64,000 nt of DNA, from contig NZ_BMRY01000017.1 of NCBI RefSeq assembly GCF_014648875.1, positions 1 to 64,000 of the forward strand, read 5' to 3'. The position numbers were made by a program, and so were the translations under genes. Below, piece after piece: positions 51,809-60,659 of the stretch (its first letter is position 1; the number at the start of each line of letters is the position of its first letter). The notes below the pieces were generated by a model. That model had not been told where the DNA came from and did not search any database. It was given only the letters and a program-made list of their open reading frames with translations. Source of the DNA: Streptomyces parvus (GTDB lineage: Bacteria > Actinomycetota > Actinomycetes > Streptomycetales > Streptomycetaceae).

Positions 51809-52804
51809 ATGGATACCGTCAGGCGGCTCGTCGTCATCATGCTCTTCGAGGGCGTCGACCTGCTCGACGTCACCGGGCCCCCGGAGGTCTTCTCGCTCGC
51901 CCGCCGCGAGACCGACGACGCGGCGGGGTACGAAGTCGTCCTCGCCGCCGAGACGTTGGAGCCCGTCACCACCGGGGCCGGGGTGCGCATCCTGCCGGAT
52001 CTGACCTTCGAGGAGGCCGCCGGGCGGAGCATCGACACCCTCATCGTGCCCGGCTCGGTGGAGGTCGACAGCGAGCGGCGGGTGCACGCCATCGTCGATC
52101 CCGAGCTGGTGGAACGGGTGAAGGCGCTCGCAGCGCGGACGCGGCGGACCACGTCCGTCTGCGTCGGGGCCCATCTGCTGGCCGCCGCCGGCCTGCTCGA
52201 CGGCAAGCGGGCCACCACCCACTGGTCGACCGCGCAGCAACTCGCCGCCGATCACCAGGAGATCGAGGTGGACGCCGACCCCATCTTCATCCGTGAGGGC
52301 GATGTGTGGACGGGGGCCGGGATCAGCGCCTGCCTCGATCTGTCGCTCGCCCTGGTCGCGGACGACCTCGGCGAGACGATCGCGCTGCGCGTCGCCCGGC
52401 AGCTCGTGATGTACCTGAAGCGGCAGAGCGGGCAGAGCCAGTTCAGCGTTCCGCTGGAGCGGGTCTCGGCGACCCGGCGCATCGAGGACCTCCGGCACCA
52501 CATCCTGCGCAACATCGGCCGTCGGCTCACCGTCGTGGACCTCGCGGAGTACGCGCATGTCAGCGACCGCCACCTGACCCGGATCTTCAAGACCGAGCTC
52601 GGCATGACCCCGCACGCCTACATCGAGTCCGTACGGGTCGAGAAGGCCCGTAACGAGCTGGAGTCCTCCGATTCCACCCTCGAACGCATCGCCACCGTCT
52701 GCGGGTTCGGGACGGTGGACACGCTGGTGCGGGCGTTCCGGCGGCGGTTGAACGCGACGCCGACGGAGTACCGGAGCCGGTTCCGGTCCACCCCCGTCTG
52801 CTGA
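51809..52804 (+). CDS. GlxA-family transcriptional regulator (DJ-1/PfpI plus AraC)
   Basis: This 331-residue regulator has an N-terminal DJ-1/PfpI-like domain (about 5-190; TSVCVGAHLLAAAGLLDGKRATTHW with the nucleophile-elbow Cys) and a C-terminal AraC helix-turn-helix (about 230-325; LAEYAHVSDRHLTRIFKTELG and IATVCGFGTVDTLVRAFRR). It probably controls the divergent isochorismatase-type hydrolase. The ATG at 51809 has AGGAGGG upstream. Confidence 0.9.
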   Translation: MDTVRRLVVIMLFEGVDLLDVTGPPEVFSLARRETDDAAGYEVVLAAETLEPVTTGAGVRILPDLTFEEAAGRSIDTLIVPGSVEVDSERRVHAIVDPELVERVKALAARTRRTTSVCVGAHLLAAAGLLDGKRATTHWSTAQQLAADHQEIEVDADPIFIREGDVWTGAGISACLDLSLALVADDLGETIALRVARQLVMYLKRQSGQSQFSVPLERVSATRRIEDLRHHILRNIGRRLTVVDLAEYAHVSDRHLTRIFKTELGMTPHAYIESVRVEKARNELESSDSTLERIATVCGFGTVDTLVRAFRRRLNATPTEYRSRFRSTPVC

Positions 52805-52843
52805 CAGGGGTGTGGGGGCGGTCCCCTGAGGGGGCGGAAACCC

Positions 52844-52881
52844 GAGGGGGTGGTGAGCCGGACCCGGCTCACCACCCCCTC
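52844..52881. terminator. Bidirectional terminator
   Basis: A 17-bp perfect stem (GAGGGGGTGGTGAGCCG with its exact complement) has a GACC loop. It lies between the converging GlxA-type and sortase-substrate genes. Confidence 0.85.
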
Positions 52882-52904
52882 AGGGCTTCATGCGTGACGG
52901 AGCG

Positions 52905-54245
52905 TCAGGCGTCCGTGCCCGTCTTCCGGCGGCGGGCCACGAACACCGCCGCCGCGCCGAGCAGCACGGCCGCACCGCCGGCGAGGGCGATCGGGGTGGT
53001 GGCGGAGGATGATCCCGTCGCGGCGAGGCTGCCGTTCGAGCCGGTGCTCGCCGGGGTGCCCGACACCGAACCCTGCGGGGTGGTGCCGGTGTTGCCGGGC
53101 CTCGGGGTCGTGGAGGGCTTGGCGTCCCCCGTCTTGCCGGGCTTGCTGCCGGCCGCCTTGACGTCGAACTCGTACATGTCGAGGTCGGGCGCTCCGCCGC
53201 AGCTGCCGTCCTCGTTGAAGAAGTCGGCCGCGAAGAACGCGACGCCGTTGCCGGCCGGGGTGGCCTTGTCGAGGGTGAGGCGCAGCTTCACATCGGCGTG
53301 CGCGCCGGGCTTCAGCGCGCCCACGCCGTCGATGTAGTCGTCCGAGTCGGCGTTCTGCCACTTCGGGGCGGACTTGGTGGACCACTGGAGGCGGAAGAAC
53401 TTGCCCGTGTCCTTGAGGCCGCTCCTGTCGGTCGCGTGGACCGAGACGAACGCGAGGACCTCGTCCATGTGCCGGTCGGAGCCGTTGGTCACCCGGAGGG
53501 AGAAGTCGGTGGACGTCCCCGCGACGAGCTTGTCCGGCAGGCCGGTGACCTTGGAGGTGAGGTCGAGCTCGGGCTCGCAGGCCCCGCCTTCCTTGCCCTC
53601 CTCGCCTTCCCCGGCCTCTTCGGCTTCCTTGATGGCCTTCGCCAGCGCGGCGTCGGCCGCGACCTTCACGGCGAGCGCGTTCTCCGCCGCGTTCTGCAGC
53701 ACGCCGTAGGCGCGGACCGCCGCGACCCGTGCGTCGTCGAGCTTCTCCTCGGCCTCGGCAGCCGCGTTGTCCGCAGCCGTCTTCGCGGTGGCGGCCGTCG
53801 TGGCGGTCGCCTCGGCCTCGGAGAGCGCGGTCTCGGCCGCGGTCCTCTCCTCCTCCGTGGCGTTCTCGGTCAGGGCGTCGAGCGCGGCCTTCGCGTCGGT
53901 CACGGCCTGGTCGGCGGTGGTCTTCGCGGCGGCGGCGTCCTTGGCGGCCTGATCGGCGGCGGCCGAGGCCACCGCGAGGGGGTGGGTGCCGCTGACCTCA
54001 CTGAGGTCGTCGAGCGTCTTCTCCAGCTCGATGCGCCCCGCGGCCTCCGCCTTGGCCGCCTTGTCGTACGCCTTCTGCGCCTCGGCGGCCGCCTCCTCCA
54101 GCTCCTTGATGGTCGGCTTGCTCTGCTTCTCCTGCGTCTGCGCCGCCGGCTTGGCGTCGGCGTACGCGGGGCTCACGGAGAGCAGCGCGGCAGGGGTGGT
54201 CACGGCGAGGGCGACAGCGGTGGCGAGTACGCGGCGAATCTTCAC
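52905..54245 (-). CDS. Sortase-anchored surface protein with coiled-coil (LAATG)
   Basis: This 446-residue protein has a signal peptide (ending near AYADA), an Ala/Lys/Glu-rich coiled coil (about 45-215) and a beta-rich domain (about 225-365) with Cys pairs. A Thr/Gly/Ser/Pro-rich wall-spanning linker follows. The C-terminal sorting signal is LAATG, then a hydrophobic helix and RRRKTG. LAxTG is the class E sortase motif of Streptomyces. No sortase gene is present in the window. The beta domain may display or bind something outside. Confidence 0.88.
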   Translation of the reverse strand: MKIRRVLATAVALAVTTPAALLSVSPAYADAKPAAQTQEKQSKPTIKELEEAAAEAQKAYDKAAKAEAAGRIELEKTLDDLSEVSGTHPLAVASAAADQAAKDAAAAKTTADQAVTDAKAALDALTENATEEERTAAETALSEAEATATTAATAKTAADNAAAEAEEKLDDARVAAVRAYGVLQNAAENALAVKVAADAALAKAIKEAEEAGEGEEGKEGGACEPELDLTSKVTGLPDKLVAGTSTDFSLRVTNGSDRHMDEVLAFVSVHATDRSGLKDTGKFFRLQWSTKSAPKWQNADSDDYIDGVGALKPGAHADVKLRLTLDKATPAGNGVAFFAADFFNEDGSCGGAPDLDMYEFDVKAAGSKPGKTGDAKPSTTPRPGNTGTTPQGSVSGTPASTGSNGSLAATGSSSATTPIALAGGAAVLLGAAAVFVARRRKTGTDA

Positions 54246-54579
54246 AGGTTCCCTTGGGTCGGCTCCGGGAGGAGGTCGAGCGGTGGTGCGGCGAGCGGCG
54301 AGCGGCGTTCCGGCAGTTCGGAGGTGAGGCGGTGGGTGCGTGAGTACGGAGAGAGGCGGCTGCCACGGCGGAATGGATCACGCGGGCTGCCTGCGCCGAT
54401 CGTATGGGGATTCTGTGACGGTGCCGGGTGAATATTCGGGGGCCCGGGGCCGGGGCGGTGTCACACGGAGCGGACAGACGTCGCCAAAGCGTGCAGTTGC
54501 CCTCGATTTCTGTGTTTTCGCTGTGACGAAGGCCATGCGGGAGCGTCCCGGTGGCTCAGTGATCGACCGCACTCGCTGC

Positions 54580-54642
54580 TGAGCGCCTGAGCGCCTGAGC
54601 GCCTGGACGCCTGGCCCCGGCGCCTGACCCCGGCGCCTGAGT
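54580..54642. repeat. Short degenerate tandem repeat
   Basis: The unit GAGCGCCT is repeated about three times and passes into GGACGCCTGG and GGCGCCTGA variants. It lies in the 482-bp gap upstream of the surface protein gene. The rest of the gap shows no clear feature beyond the promoter expected for that gene. Confidence 0.65.
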
Positions 54643-54727
54643 CGGGGCGGGCCCAATCCTCCTGCCGTACGGCTACGAATCACTGGTGAGAGACAGACCG
54701 GCTCCCCTCGTACGGCAGGTGGGACCC

Positions 54728-54892
54728 ATGACCGCACGCCAACTGCTCACCCCCGATCTTCCGCCCCGCTGTGCCACGCCGGACCTTCCCGGAGCCTGCG
54801 TCCCGACGGCATCGCCCCCGGGGACCCAAGGCGTACCGCGCCCGCGCCCGCGACCGCCGTCCGCGGCGACCCGGCCCCGGCCCCGGGAGTGA
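54728..54892 (+). CDS. Possible small Pro/Arg-rich protein
   Basis: A 54-codon frame starts with an ATG that has GGTGGGA 3 bases upstream (MTARQLLTPDLPPRCATPDLPG). It ends just before a large palindromic terminator, which suggests it is transcribed. Its second half is Arg/Pro-rich low-complexity sequence that can arise by chance at this GC content. It may be non-coding. Confidence 0.35.
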   Translation: MTARQLLTPDLPPRCATPDLPGACVPTASPPGTQGVPRPRPRPPSAATRPRPRE

Positions 54893-54899
54893 GTGCGCC

Positions 54900-54941
54900 G
54901 CGGCCCGCCGTGTGGTGTGCGCACACCACACGGCGGGCCGC
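54900..54941. terminator. Bidirectional terminator, 42-bp perfect palindrome
   Basis: Twenty-one bases at 54900-54920 are exactly complementary to 54921-54941, with the centre TGTGCGCACA. It lies 20 bp after the stop of the SapA-like gene on the minus strand and 8 bp after the small plus-strand frame. Confidence 0.8.
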
Positions 54942-54961
54942 TGACGTTCAGTGCGGGACCG

Positions 54962-55435
54962 TCACCGGTTCGCGGCCAGGGAGCCGCAGTTGGTGCCGTT
55001 CTTGCCCGCCACCTCGCCGGAGATCTCGCCGCGCCACGTCACGCACAGGCCGCGTGCGTCGAGGTGGACCGGCCCCGCGTACGTGGTGAAGTACCCCGTG
55101 TCCGTGACCCACGTGGTGGGCGAGGCGAAGCCGAGCGAGGCCGTCATGTGCACGGCCTTCCCGGGCTTGGTGCGGATGGTCACCACACAGTTCTTGCCGG
55201 TGGCGGAGTTGTACGTGAGGAAGACCGTGCCCTTGGTGCCGATCTGCGCGGAGTTCACCACGGCGTAGCCGCTGCCGCAGACTCCGTTGTACTGCGCGGC
55301 TGCGGCCTTCGGTGCCGCGGCGGCCCGGTGGGCGGCCGGCTCGGCCGCGACGGCGGCCGGTGCGAGCGCGACCGCGGCACAGGCGGTGGCGGTGACAGCG
55401 GCGCCGATGGCTGACGCCCGTCGGATGTTGATCAT
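54962..55435 (-). CDS. Spore-associated protein A (SapA)-like secreted protein
   Basis: This 157-residue secreted protein has a signal peptide (ending near AVAAE) and a mature region YNGVCGSGYAVVNSAQIG, TVFLTYNSATGKNCVVTIR and TYAGPVHLDARGLCVTWRGEISG, with four Cys. This matches my memory of SapA-type spore-associated proteins of Streptomyces. The ATG at 55435 (MINIRRAS) is chosen over the longer frame. The function is unknown; spore surface or culture fluid are the likely places. Confidence 0.7.
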   Translation of the reverse strand: MINIRRASAIGAAVTATACAAVALAPAAVAAEPAAHRAAAAPKAAAAQYNGVCGSGYAVVNSAQIGTKGTVFLTYNSATGKNCVVTIRTKPGKAVHMTASLGFASPTTWVTDTGYFTTYAGPVHLDARGLCVTWRGEISGEVAGKNGTNCGSLAANR

Positions 55436-55705
55436 GTCGTTCCCCGGTTTCTTGATTCGTTCACTGCGCGGCGCCTGGTCGGGCGCCCGGCTCCCCACCC
55501 CTCGAAGTGGTGTGAGTCACACCCTGTCGGACAGGTCGTGACGCGGAGGAGTTGTGCTGTTTGCGCGCTGTTACGAATTCATGACACAAGGGGACAAGAT
55601 CACCTTTATTGATCACGGGTGCGGCGGCTCCCGGCGATGAGTTCCGGGCGCGTCCGGGGTCTCATACGGCAGACCTGGTCATGACGCAGTCGAGTGGAGG
55701 CAGCC

Positions 55706-56347
55706 GTGAAGAGCGACGCGAAGCGCGGGATCTGGCGCATGGTGCACGCCGAGCGCGCGGCGCTGGTGGACGACCTCGCGGGGCTGGACGCCGGGCAGTG
55801 GGCGACGCCGTCGCTCTGCGCGGGGTGGACCGTGCACGATGTGGCCGCCCATCTCGTGGACACCGCGCTCACGACCCGTATCGGCTTCGTGGCCGGACTC
55901 GTGCGGGCGCGGTTCGACTTCGACCTGCAGAACGCGCGCGGCGTGGAGCTCCGGCGTGGGGCGACGCCCGCGGAGGCGCTGGAGCGGCTGCGCCGGGTGG
56001 TGTCGCGGACGACCACGCCTCCGGCCTCGCTCGACACCCGGCTGGTCGAGGAGGTCGTGCACGGCGAGGACATCCGGCGGGCGGTGGGCCTGGCCCGCTC
56101 CTATCCGCGGGAGGCGCTGGTCCGGGCGTTGCGTCTCCAGGTGCGGACTCCGGCGTCGTTCGGCGGGGCGAGGGAGGCGGTGGCGTCCGTCCGGCTGACG
56201 GCGACGGACGCCGACCTGTCGATCGGGGAGGGGCCGGAGGTGGCGGGCCCCGCCCTGTCCCTGCTTCTGGCCGTGTCCGGCCGCCGGGTGGCGCTCGACG
56301 AACTGGACGGGCCGGGGTTGGGAACGCTGGCGGGGGCCGCGGCCTGA
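55706..56347 (+). CDS. Mycothiol-dependent maleylpyruvate isomerase-family protein
   Basis: This 213-residue protein of the DinB-like four-helix fold shows PSLCAGWTVHDVAAHLVDT and EEVVHGEDIRRAVG, whose His/Glu residues bind metal. Members use mycothiol as a cofactor or thiol acceptor. The GTG at 55706 has GGAGG at 5 bases. It fits an organism that also carries mshD at 36.7 kb. The substrate is unknown. Confidence 0.85.
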   Translation: MKSDAKRGIWRMVHAERAALVDDLAGLDAGQWATPSLCAGWTVHDVAAHLVDTALTTRIGFVAGLVRARFDFDLQNARGVELRRGATPAEALERLRRVVSRTTTPPASLDTRLVEEVVHGEDIRRAVGLARSYPREALVRALRLQVRTPASFGGAREAVASVRLTATDADLSIGEGPEVAGPALSLLLAVSGRRVALDELDGPGLGTLAGAAA

Positions 56348-56360
56348 GGGGCCCGTGGTG

Positions 56361-57035
56361 TCAGCCGGTGATCTCGAAGAGCTCGAACTGCTCCCAGGAG
56401 CCGGTCACTTCGAGGGACCGGGCGCGCAGCGCGTACTGGAGCGAACCCGTGTAGCTGTTCTCCATGGCGACGAAGCGGCCGTTCAGCGCGGACTGGAGCG
56501 CCCAGCGGTCCAGGTCCTCGTTGTAGTAGAGCGTGAACCGCTCCCAGGTGCCCGCGCCGGTCGAACGGGCGCGCAGGACGTTCTGTGAATTGCCGGTGTA
56601 GTTCCCCTCGACCGCGACATAGCGGTTGTTCGCCAGGGACTTCAGTGCGTACGTCTGGGTGGCCTCGTGCCATTCGAAGGCGAAGCCCTCCCAGGCGCCG
56701 GTCACCGCTGCGGAACGCGCCCGCAGGGCACCGGTGTTGGGGGCGGCGTAGTTCTTCTCGGTGGCCGTGAACTTTCCGTTGCGGACCGACTTGAGGGCGA
56801 ACGTTCCGGAGTCGGCCGCCCGCGCGGAGGTGCTGCGGCCCGTGGCGGCCGGGGTCTGGGCTCTTCCGTCGGCCCCGGCGAATCTCGCCAGCTCGGGCCC
56901 GTCCACCGTCTCCCACCCGGCGGGCGCGGCGGCCGGCTGGTCGTTCCGCGGTGCGGCGCCCGCCGCAGGGGCGGCGAGGGCGGATGCGGCCAGCAGGGCG
57001 CTCAGGGAGAGGAGGGCGGAGGTCATACGTCGCAC
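56361..57035 (-). CDS. Secreted fascin-like beta-trefoil protein
   Basis: This 224-residue secreted protein has a signal peptide (ending near AAGAA) and three imperfect repeats of a beta-trefoil or fascin type: FALKSVRNGKFTATEKNYAA, YALKSLANNRYVAVEGNYTG and WALQSALNGRFVAMENSYTG, each followed by LRARS and WE-F. Such domains bind sugars or proteins. The GTG at 57035 fits GAGGAAG 5 bases upstream; an internal ATG at 57026 is possible. There is no catalytic motif. Confidence 0.8.
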   Translation of the reverse strand: MRRMTSALLSLSALLAASALAAPAAGAAPRNDQPAAAPAGWETVDGPELARFAGADGRAQTPAATGRSTSARAADSGTFALKSVRNGKFTATEKNYAAPNTGALRARSAAVTGAWEGFAFEWHEATQTYALKSLANNRYVAVEGNYTGNSQNVLRARSTGAGTWERFTLYYNEDLDRWALQSALNGRFVAMENSYTGSLQYALRARSLEVTGSWEQFELFEITG

Positions 57036-57389
57036 AGGTCTTCCTCGCATGGTGTCGATGGATTCCGCGACGGAGGGAAATGGGGGCGCCGACCGCTGCT
57101 CGTGCGTTTGTCGGAAATCGCCTTTTCTCCGCGACGGTGCCGGTCGAATGGGCCGGTCAAGTGGGCCCAGAATAAGGGTTTTTCGTTATTTCCGGCAATC
57201 CTTTTATGGGGCTTGGGTAATTCCTTTCGGTGACATGGTGAATATTCCGCTCCGCAGTATTGCGTTCACCTTGACGTGGCCTCCGTCGCCGGACAGGGGC
57301 GCCTGTCCTCTTTCCTGCGTGACGTGCACCCGACAGAATCCAAGGGTTACCGCCCGGTCCGACCCCCCACGGCCCTTGGAGGCACCCGC

Positions 57390-58325
57390 ATGTCCACCCC
57401 CGCGCACACGCCCGAGTCCGCGTCCCCGTCCCGTCCCTCCCGCAGAGGCTTCCTGGCCGGTGCCCTCGCCGTGTCCGCCACCGCGATCGTGGGCACGGCA
57501 CCCGCCGTCGCCGCCACCCGGGAGAAGGCCCGGGCGGTCCGGGGGACGCAGGACTGGATGGCCGCCCTGCCCGACGGCACCGCGCTCCAGCGGCTGACGA
57601 TCCCGGGGACGCACGACTCGGGGGCCCGGTTCGGCGGGCCCTGGTCGGAGTGTCAGAACACGACGATCGCCCAGCAGTTGACCAGCGGCATCCGCTTCCT
57701 CGACGTACGGTGCCGGCTCATCGACGGCTCGTTCGCGATCCACCACGGGGCGTCGTTCCAGAACATGATGTTCGGCGATGTCCTCATCGCCTGCCGGGAC
57801 TTCCTCGCCGCCCGCCCCACCGAGACCGTGCTGATGCGGGTCAAGCAGGAGCACTCCTCCGCGAGCGACGCCGCGTTCCGGGCGGTCTTCGACGACTACC
57901 TCGACCGGCGGGGCTGGCGCTCCCTGTTCCGCCTCGACTCCACTCTCCCCGACCTCGGCGGGGCTCGCGGCAAGGTGGTGCTGCTCGCGGACAACGGCGG
58001 GCTGCCCGGGGTGCGGTACGCGGACCCGGCGCTCTTCGACATCCAGGACGACTACATGGCGGAGCCGTTCGCCAAGTACCCGAAGATCGAAGCGCAGTTC
58101 CGCAAGGCGGCCGCGCAGCCCGGGAAGTTCTACATGAACTACGTCTCCACCGCCGCCCTGATGCCGCCCCGCTGGAACGCCGACCGCCTCAACCCGCAGG
58201 TGCACTCCTTCCTGGAGCGCGCGGAGACCGCCGGGTGGACCGGGCTCGGCATCGTCCCGCTGGACTACCCGAACCAGCGGTCCGGGCTCGTCGAGTCGCT
58301 GATCCGGCACAACCCGGTGGGGTGA
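57390..58325 (+). CDS. Secreted phosphatidylinositol-specific phospholipase C-like enzyme
   Basis: This 311-residue enzyme has a Tat-type signal (SRRGFLAGALAVSA) and the PI-PLC X-domain: IPGTHDSGA (H75), IRFLDVRCRL and SFAIHHG (H118/H119), with VLMRVKQEHS and KVVLLADN. It cleaves phosphatidylinositol-type lipids outside the cell without calcium. The ATG at 57390 follows GGAGG. Before it lies a 354-bp, relatively AT-rich gap (57036-57389) that should hold its promoter and that of the fascin-like gene; nothing else was found in it. Confidence 0.9.
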   Translation: MSTPAHTPESASPSRPSRRGFLAGALAVSATAIVGTAPAVAATREKARAVRGTQDWMAALPDGTALQRLTIPGTHDSGARFGGPWSECQNTTIAQQLTSGIRFLDVRCRLIDGSFAIHHGASFQNMMFGDVLIACRDFLAARPTETVLMRVKQEHSSASDAAFRAVFDDYLDRRGWRSLFRLDSTLPDLGGARGKVVLLADNGGLPGVRYADPALFDIQDDYMAEPFAKYPKIEAQFRKAAAQPGKFYMNYVSTAALMPPRWNADRLNPQVHSFLERAETAGWTGLGIVPLDYPNQRSGLVESLIRHNPVG

Positions 58326-58337
58326 GCCCGGCAGCCC

Positions 58338-59852
58338 TCACATCTCCGGCGGCGGCGTCGGCGCCCCCGGCAGCGTCAGGGACGCCACCGTGCCGGGGCC
58401 CCCGTCCGGGGCCGGGAGCAGGGTGATCGTGCCGCCCGCCTGGTGCACCGTACGGGCCACGATGGACAGGCCCAGGCCCGAGCCGGGGAGCTGGCGGGCG
58501 GTCGGGGAGCGCCAGAAGCGTTCGAAGACGTGGGGGAGTTCCTCGGCGGGGATGCCGGGGCCCCGGTCCCGTACCGTCAGTTCGCCCCGGTGCAGCCGCA
58601 CGTCGACCGTGGCGCGCGGCGGGCTGAACTTCACCGCGTTGTCCAGGACGTTGACGATCGCCCGCTCCAGGGCCGCAGGCTCCGCCCGTACGTACCAGGG
58701 GGCCAGGTCCTCCGTGATCGTCAGCTCCGGGCCGCGCAGGCGGGCTCGGCGCAGGGCGGAGCGGGTGACCTCGTGCAGGGCCACCACCTGGAGCGGGCCC
58801 GGCTCGGCCGCGTCGGGGCGGGCCAGCTCCTGGAGGTCGCCGATCAGCGCGGCCAGCTCCGTCATCTGGGCCTTCACCGAGGCCATCAGCGCCTTGCGGT
58901 CCTCCGGCGGGATCACCCGGCCCGTCTCGTCGCTGCGGGCCAGCAGCTCCACGTTCGTCCGCAGCGAGGTCAGCGGGGTGCGCAGCTCATGGCCCGCGTC
59001 CGCGATCAGCTGGGACTGGCGGTCGCGGGAGGAGGCGAGCTGGGCGGCCATCGAGTTGAAGGAGGCCGACAGACGGGCGATCTCGTCCTCGCCGTCGACG
59101 GGGATGCGGACGGTCAGGTCCTCCGTGCGCGCGACGTGTTCGACCGCCTCCGTCAGCTCGTCCACCGGGCGCAGACCCGCCCGCGCCACCCACAGTCCCG
59201 CCGCGCCCGCGCCGACCACGCCGATGCCGCCGACCAGGACCAGCACCCAGGCGAGCGTGGACAGCGGTGCGTCGATCTCGCTGAGCGGGCGGGCCACCGA
59301 GACCGCCAGCTCGTTGTTGGCCTGGCCGGAGCTGACCACCGGCGGCAGCTTGCGGGTGTAGACCCGCATGTCCTCCCCGCGCTCGTTCTCCGTCGTGTGC
59401 AGGGCGTCGTCCTCCCGCCCCGCCGCCACCGCGATGTCGCTGGGCTGGGCGGGGACGGGCGTCGTGTTCGGGGCCGTGCAGTAGTCGCCGTTCGCCGCGA
59501 CGATCTGCACGGTGTACTGGCCGGGGAACTCCTGGGCGGGCAACTGCCCGCCGCTCAGGCACGAGGACAGCAGATCGCGCATCGGCGCGTTGTCCATCTT
59601 CGCGTTGCGCAACGAGTCGTCGAGCTGGTCCTCCAACTGCTCCCGGGTCACGAACCAGCACGCCACCGCCACTGCCGCGACCGCCACCGCCACCGCCGTG
59701 GCCACCAGCAGCGCCAGCCGTGAGCGCAGCGGCAGCGCCCGGAACCGGCGCAGCGGACCCCTGCCCCGCCGGCCCCGCCCGTCCGGGACGGCCGTCGACC
59801 CGGACGTCCCACCCTGCTCCCGGCCGTCCGCGACGGGCGCCGACCCGCTCAC
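58338..59852 (-). CDS. Sensor histidine kinase (OmpR-type system)
   Basis: This 504-residue kinase has TM1 (about 45-68), an extracytoplasmic loop (69-200) with exactly two Cys (C98, C125), TM2 (200-222), HAMP, H288 in ADAGHELRTPL and an ATPase domain. Its GTG start overlaps the response regulator stop (GTGA). The two loop Cys could sense redox state or disulfide stress. A serine protease gene lies just upstream of this pair on the same strand. Confidence 0.93.
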   Translation of the reverse strand: MSGSAPVADGREQGGTSGSTAVPDGRGRRGRGPLRRFRALPLRSRLALLVATAVAVAVAAVAVACWFVTREQLEDQLDDSLRNAKMDNAPMRDLLSSCLSGGQLPAQEFPGQYTVQIVAANGDYCTAPNTTPVPAQPSDIAVAAGREDDALHTTENERGEDMRVYTRKLPPVVSSGQANNELAVSVARPLSEIDAPLSTLAWVLVLVGGIGVVGAGAAGLWVARAGLRPVDELTEAVEHVARTEDLTVRIPVDGEDEIARLSASFNSMAAQLASSRDRQSQLIADAGHELRTPLTSLRTNVELLARSDETGRVIPPEDRKALMASVKAQMTELAALIGDLQELARPDAAEPGPLQVVALHEVTRSALRRARLRGPELTITEDLAPWYVRAEPAALERAIVNVLDNAVKFSPPRATVDVRLHRGELTVRDRGPGIPAEELPHVFERFWRSPTARQLPGSGLGLSIVARTVHQAGGTITLLPAPDGGPGTVASLTLPGAPTPPPEM

Positions 59853-60589
59853 GCCTCCCCGCTCCCGCCCGTCCGCAGCGCGTAGCCCACCCCGCGCACG
59901 GTGTGGACGAGGCGCGGCTCGCCGCCCGCCTCCGTCTTGCGGCGCAGATACATCACGTACACGTCCAGGGAGTTGGAGCTCGGCTCGAAGTCGAAGCCCC
60001 AGACGGCCTTGAGGATCTGCTCCCGGGTCAGCACCTGGCGCGGGTGGGACAGGAACATCTCCAGCAGCGTGAACTCCGTACGGGTCAGTTCGACCCGGCG
60101 CTCGCCCCTCGTGACCTCGCGGGTCGCCAGATCCATCCGCAGGTCCGCGAAGGACAGCACGTCGTCGTCGGGGGCCTGTGCGCCCGCCGCCGCTGCCGAC
60201 GCGTAACTGCTGCGGCGCAGCAGGGCCCGGATCCGGGCGAACAGCTCGTCCAGCTCGAACGGCTTGACCAGGTAGTCGTCCGCCCCGGCGTCGAGCCCGG
60301 TGACCCGGTCCCCGACGGTGTCGCGGGCGGTGAGCATCAGGATGGGCGTGGTCGAGCCGGTGGCCCGGATGCGGCGGGCGGCGGTGAGCCCGTCCATCCG
60401 GGGCATCTGGATGTCCAGGACGATGAGGTCGGGGGCGTACGCCTCGGCCATCGCCAGGGCGTCGTACCCGTCGACCGCGACCTGCGTCCCGTACCCCTCG
60501 AAGGCGAGGCTGCGCCGCAGCGCCTCGCGCACGGCCGGCTCGTCGTCGACGATCAGGATGCGCTGGGGATCGTCTTCGGCGGGGCTCAT
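59849..60589 (-). CDS. OmpR-family response regulator
   Basis: This 246-residue regulator has a receiver domain with D15/D16, phospho-acceptor D59 in LIVLDIQMPRMDG, and K109. The C-terminal winged helix includes LTRTEFTLLEMFLSHPRQVLTREQIL and SLDVYVMYLRRKTE. It is coupled to the kinase downstream and lies 70 bp after the protease gene, which may be part of its regulon. Confidence 0.94.
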   Translation of the reverse strand: MSPAEDDPQRILIVDDEPAVREALRRSLAFEGYGTQVAVDGYDALAMAEAYAPDLIVLDIQMPRMDGLTAARRIRATGSTTPILMLTARDTVGDRVTGLDAGADDYLVKPFELDELFARIRALLRRSSYASAAAAGAQAPDDDVLSFADLRMDLATREVTRGERRVELTRTEFTLLEMFLSHPRQVLTREQILKAVWGFDFEPSSNSLDVYVMYLRRKTEAGGEPRLVHTVRGVGYALRTGGSGEA

Positions 60590-60659
60590 CGCTGTCTGGT
60601 CCTCTTCTCGTGTCGACCCGGTCCGTCCGCCCTGCGCGGGCGCTCTCAGCCTCGCACGG

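Noticed and set aside
54580..54642. CRISPR-like short repeats
   Set aside because: Units are 8-10 bp, adjacent and degenerate, with no spacers and no cas genes.
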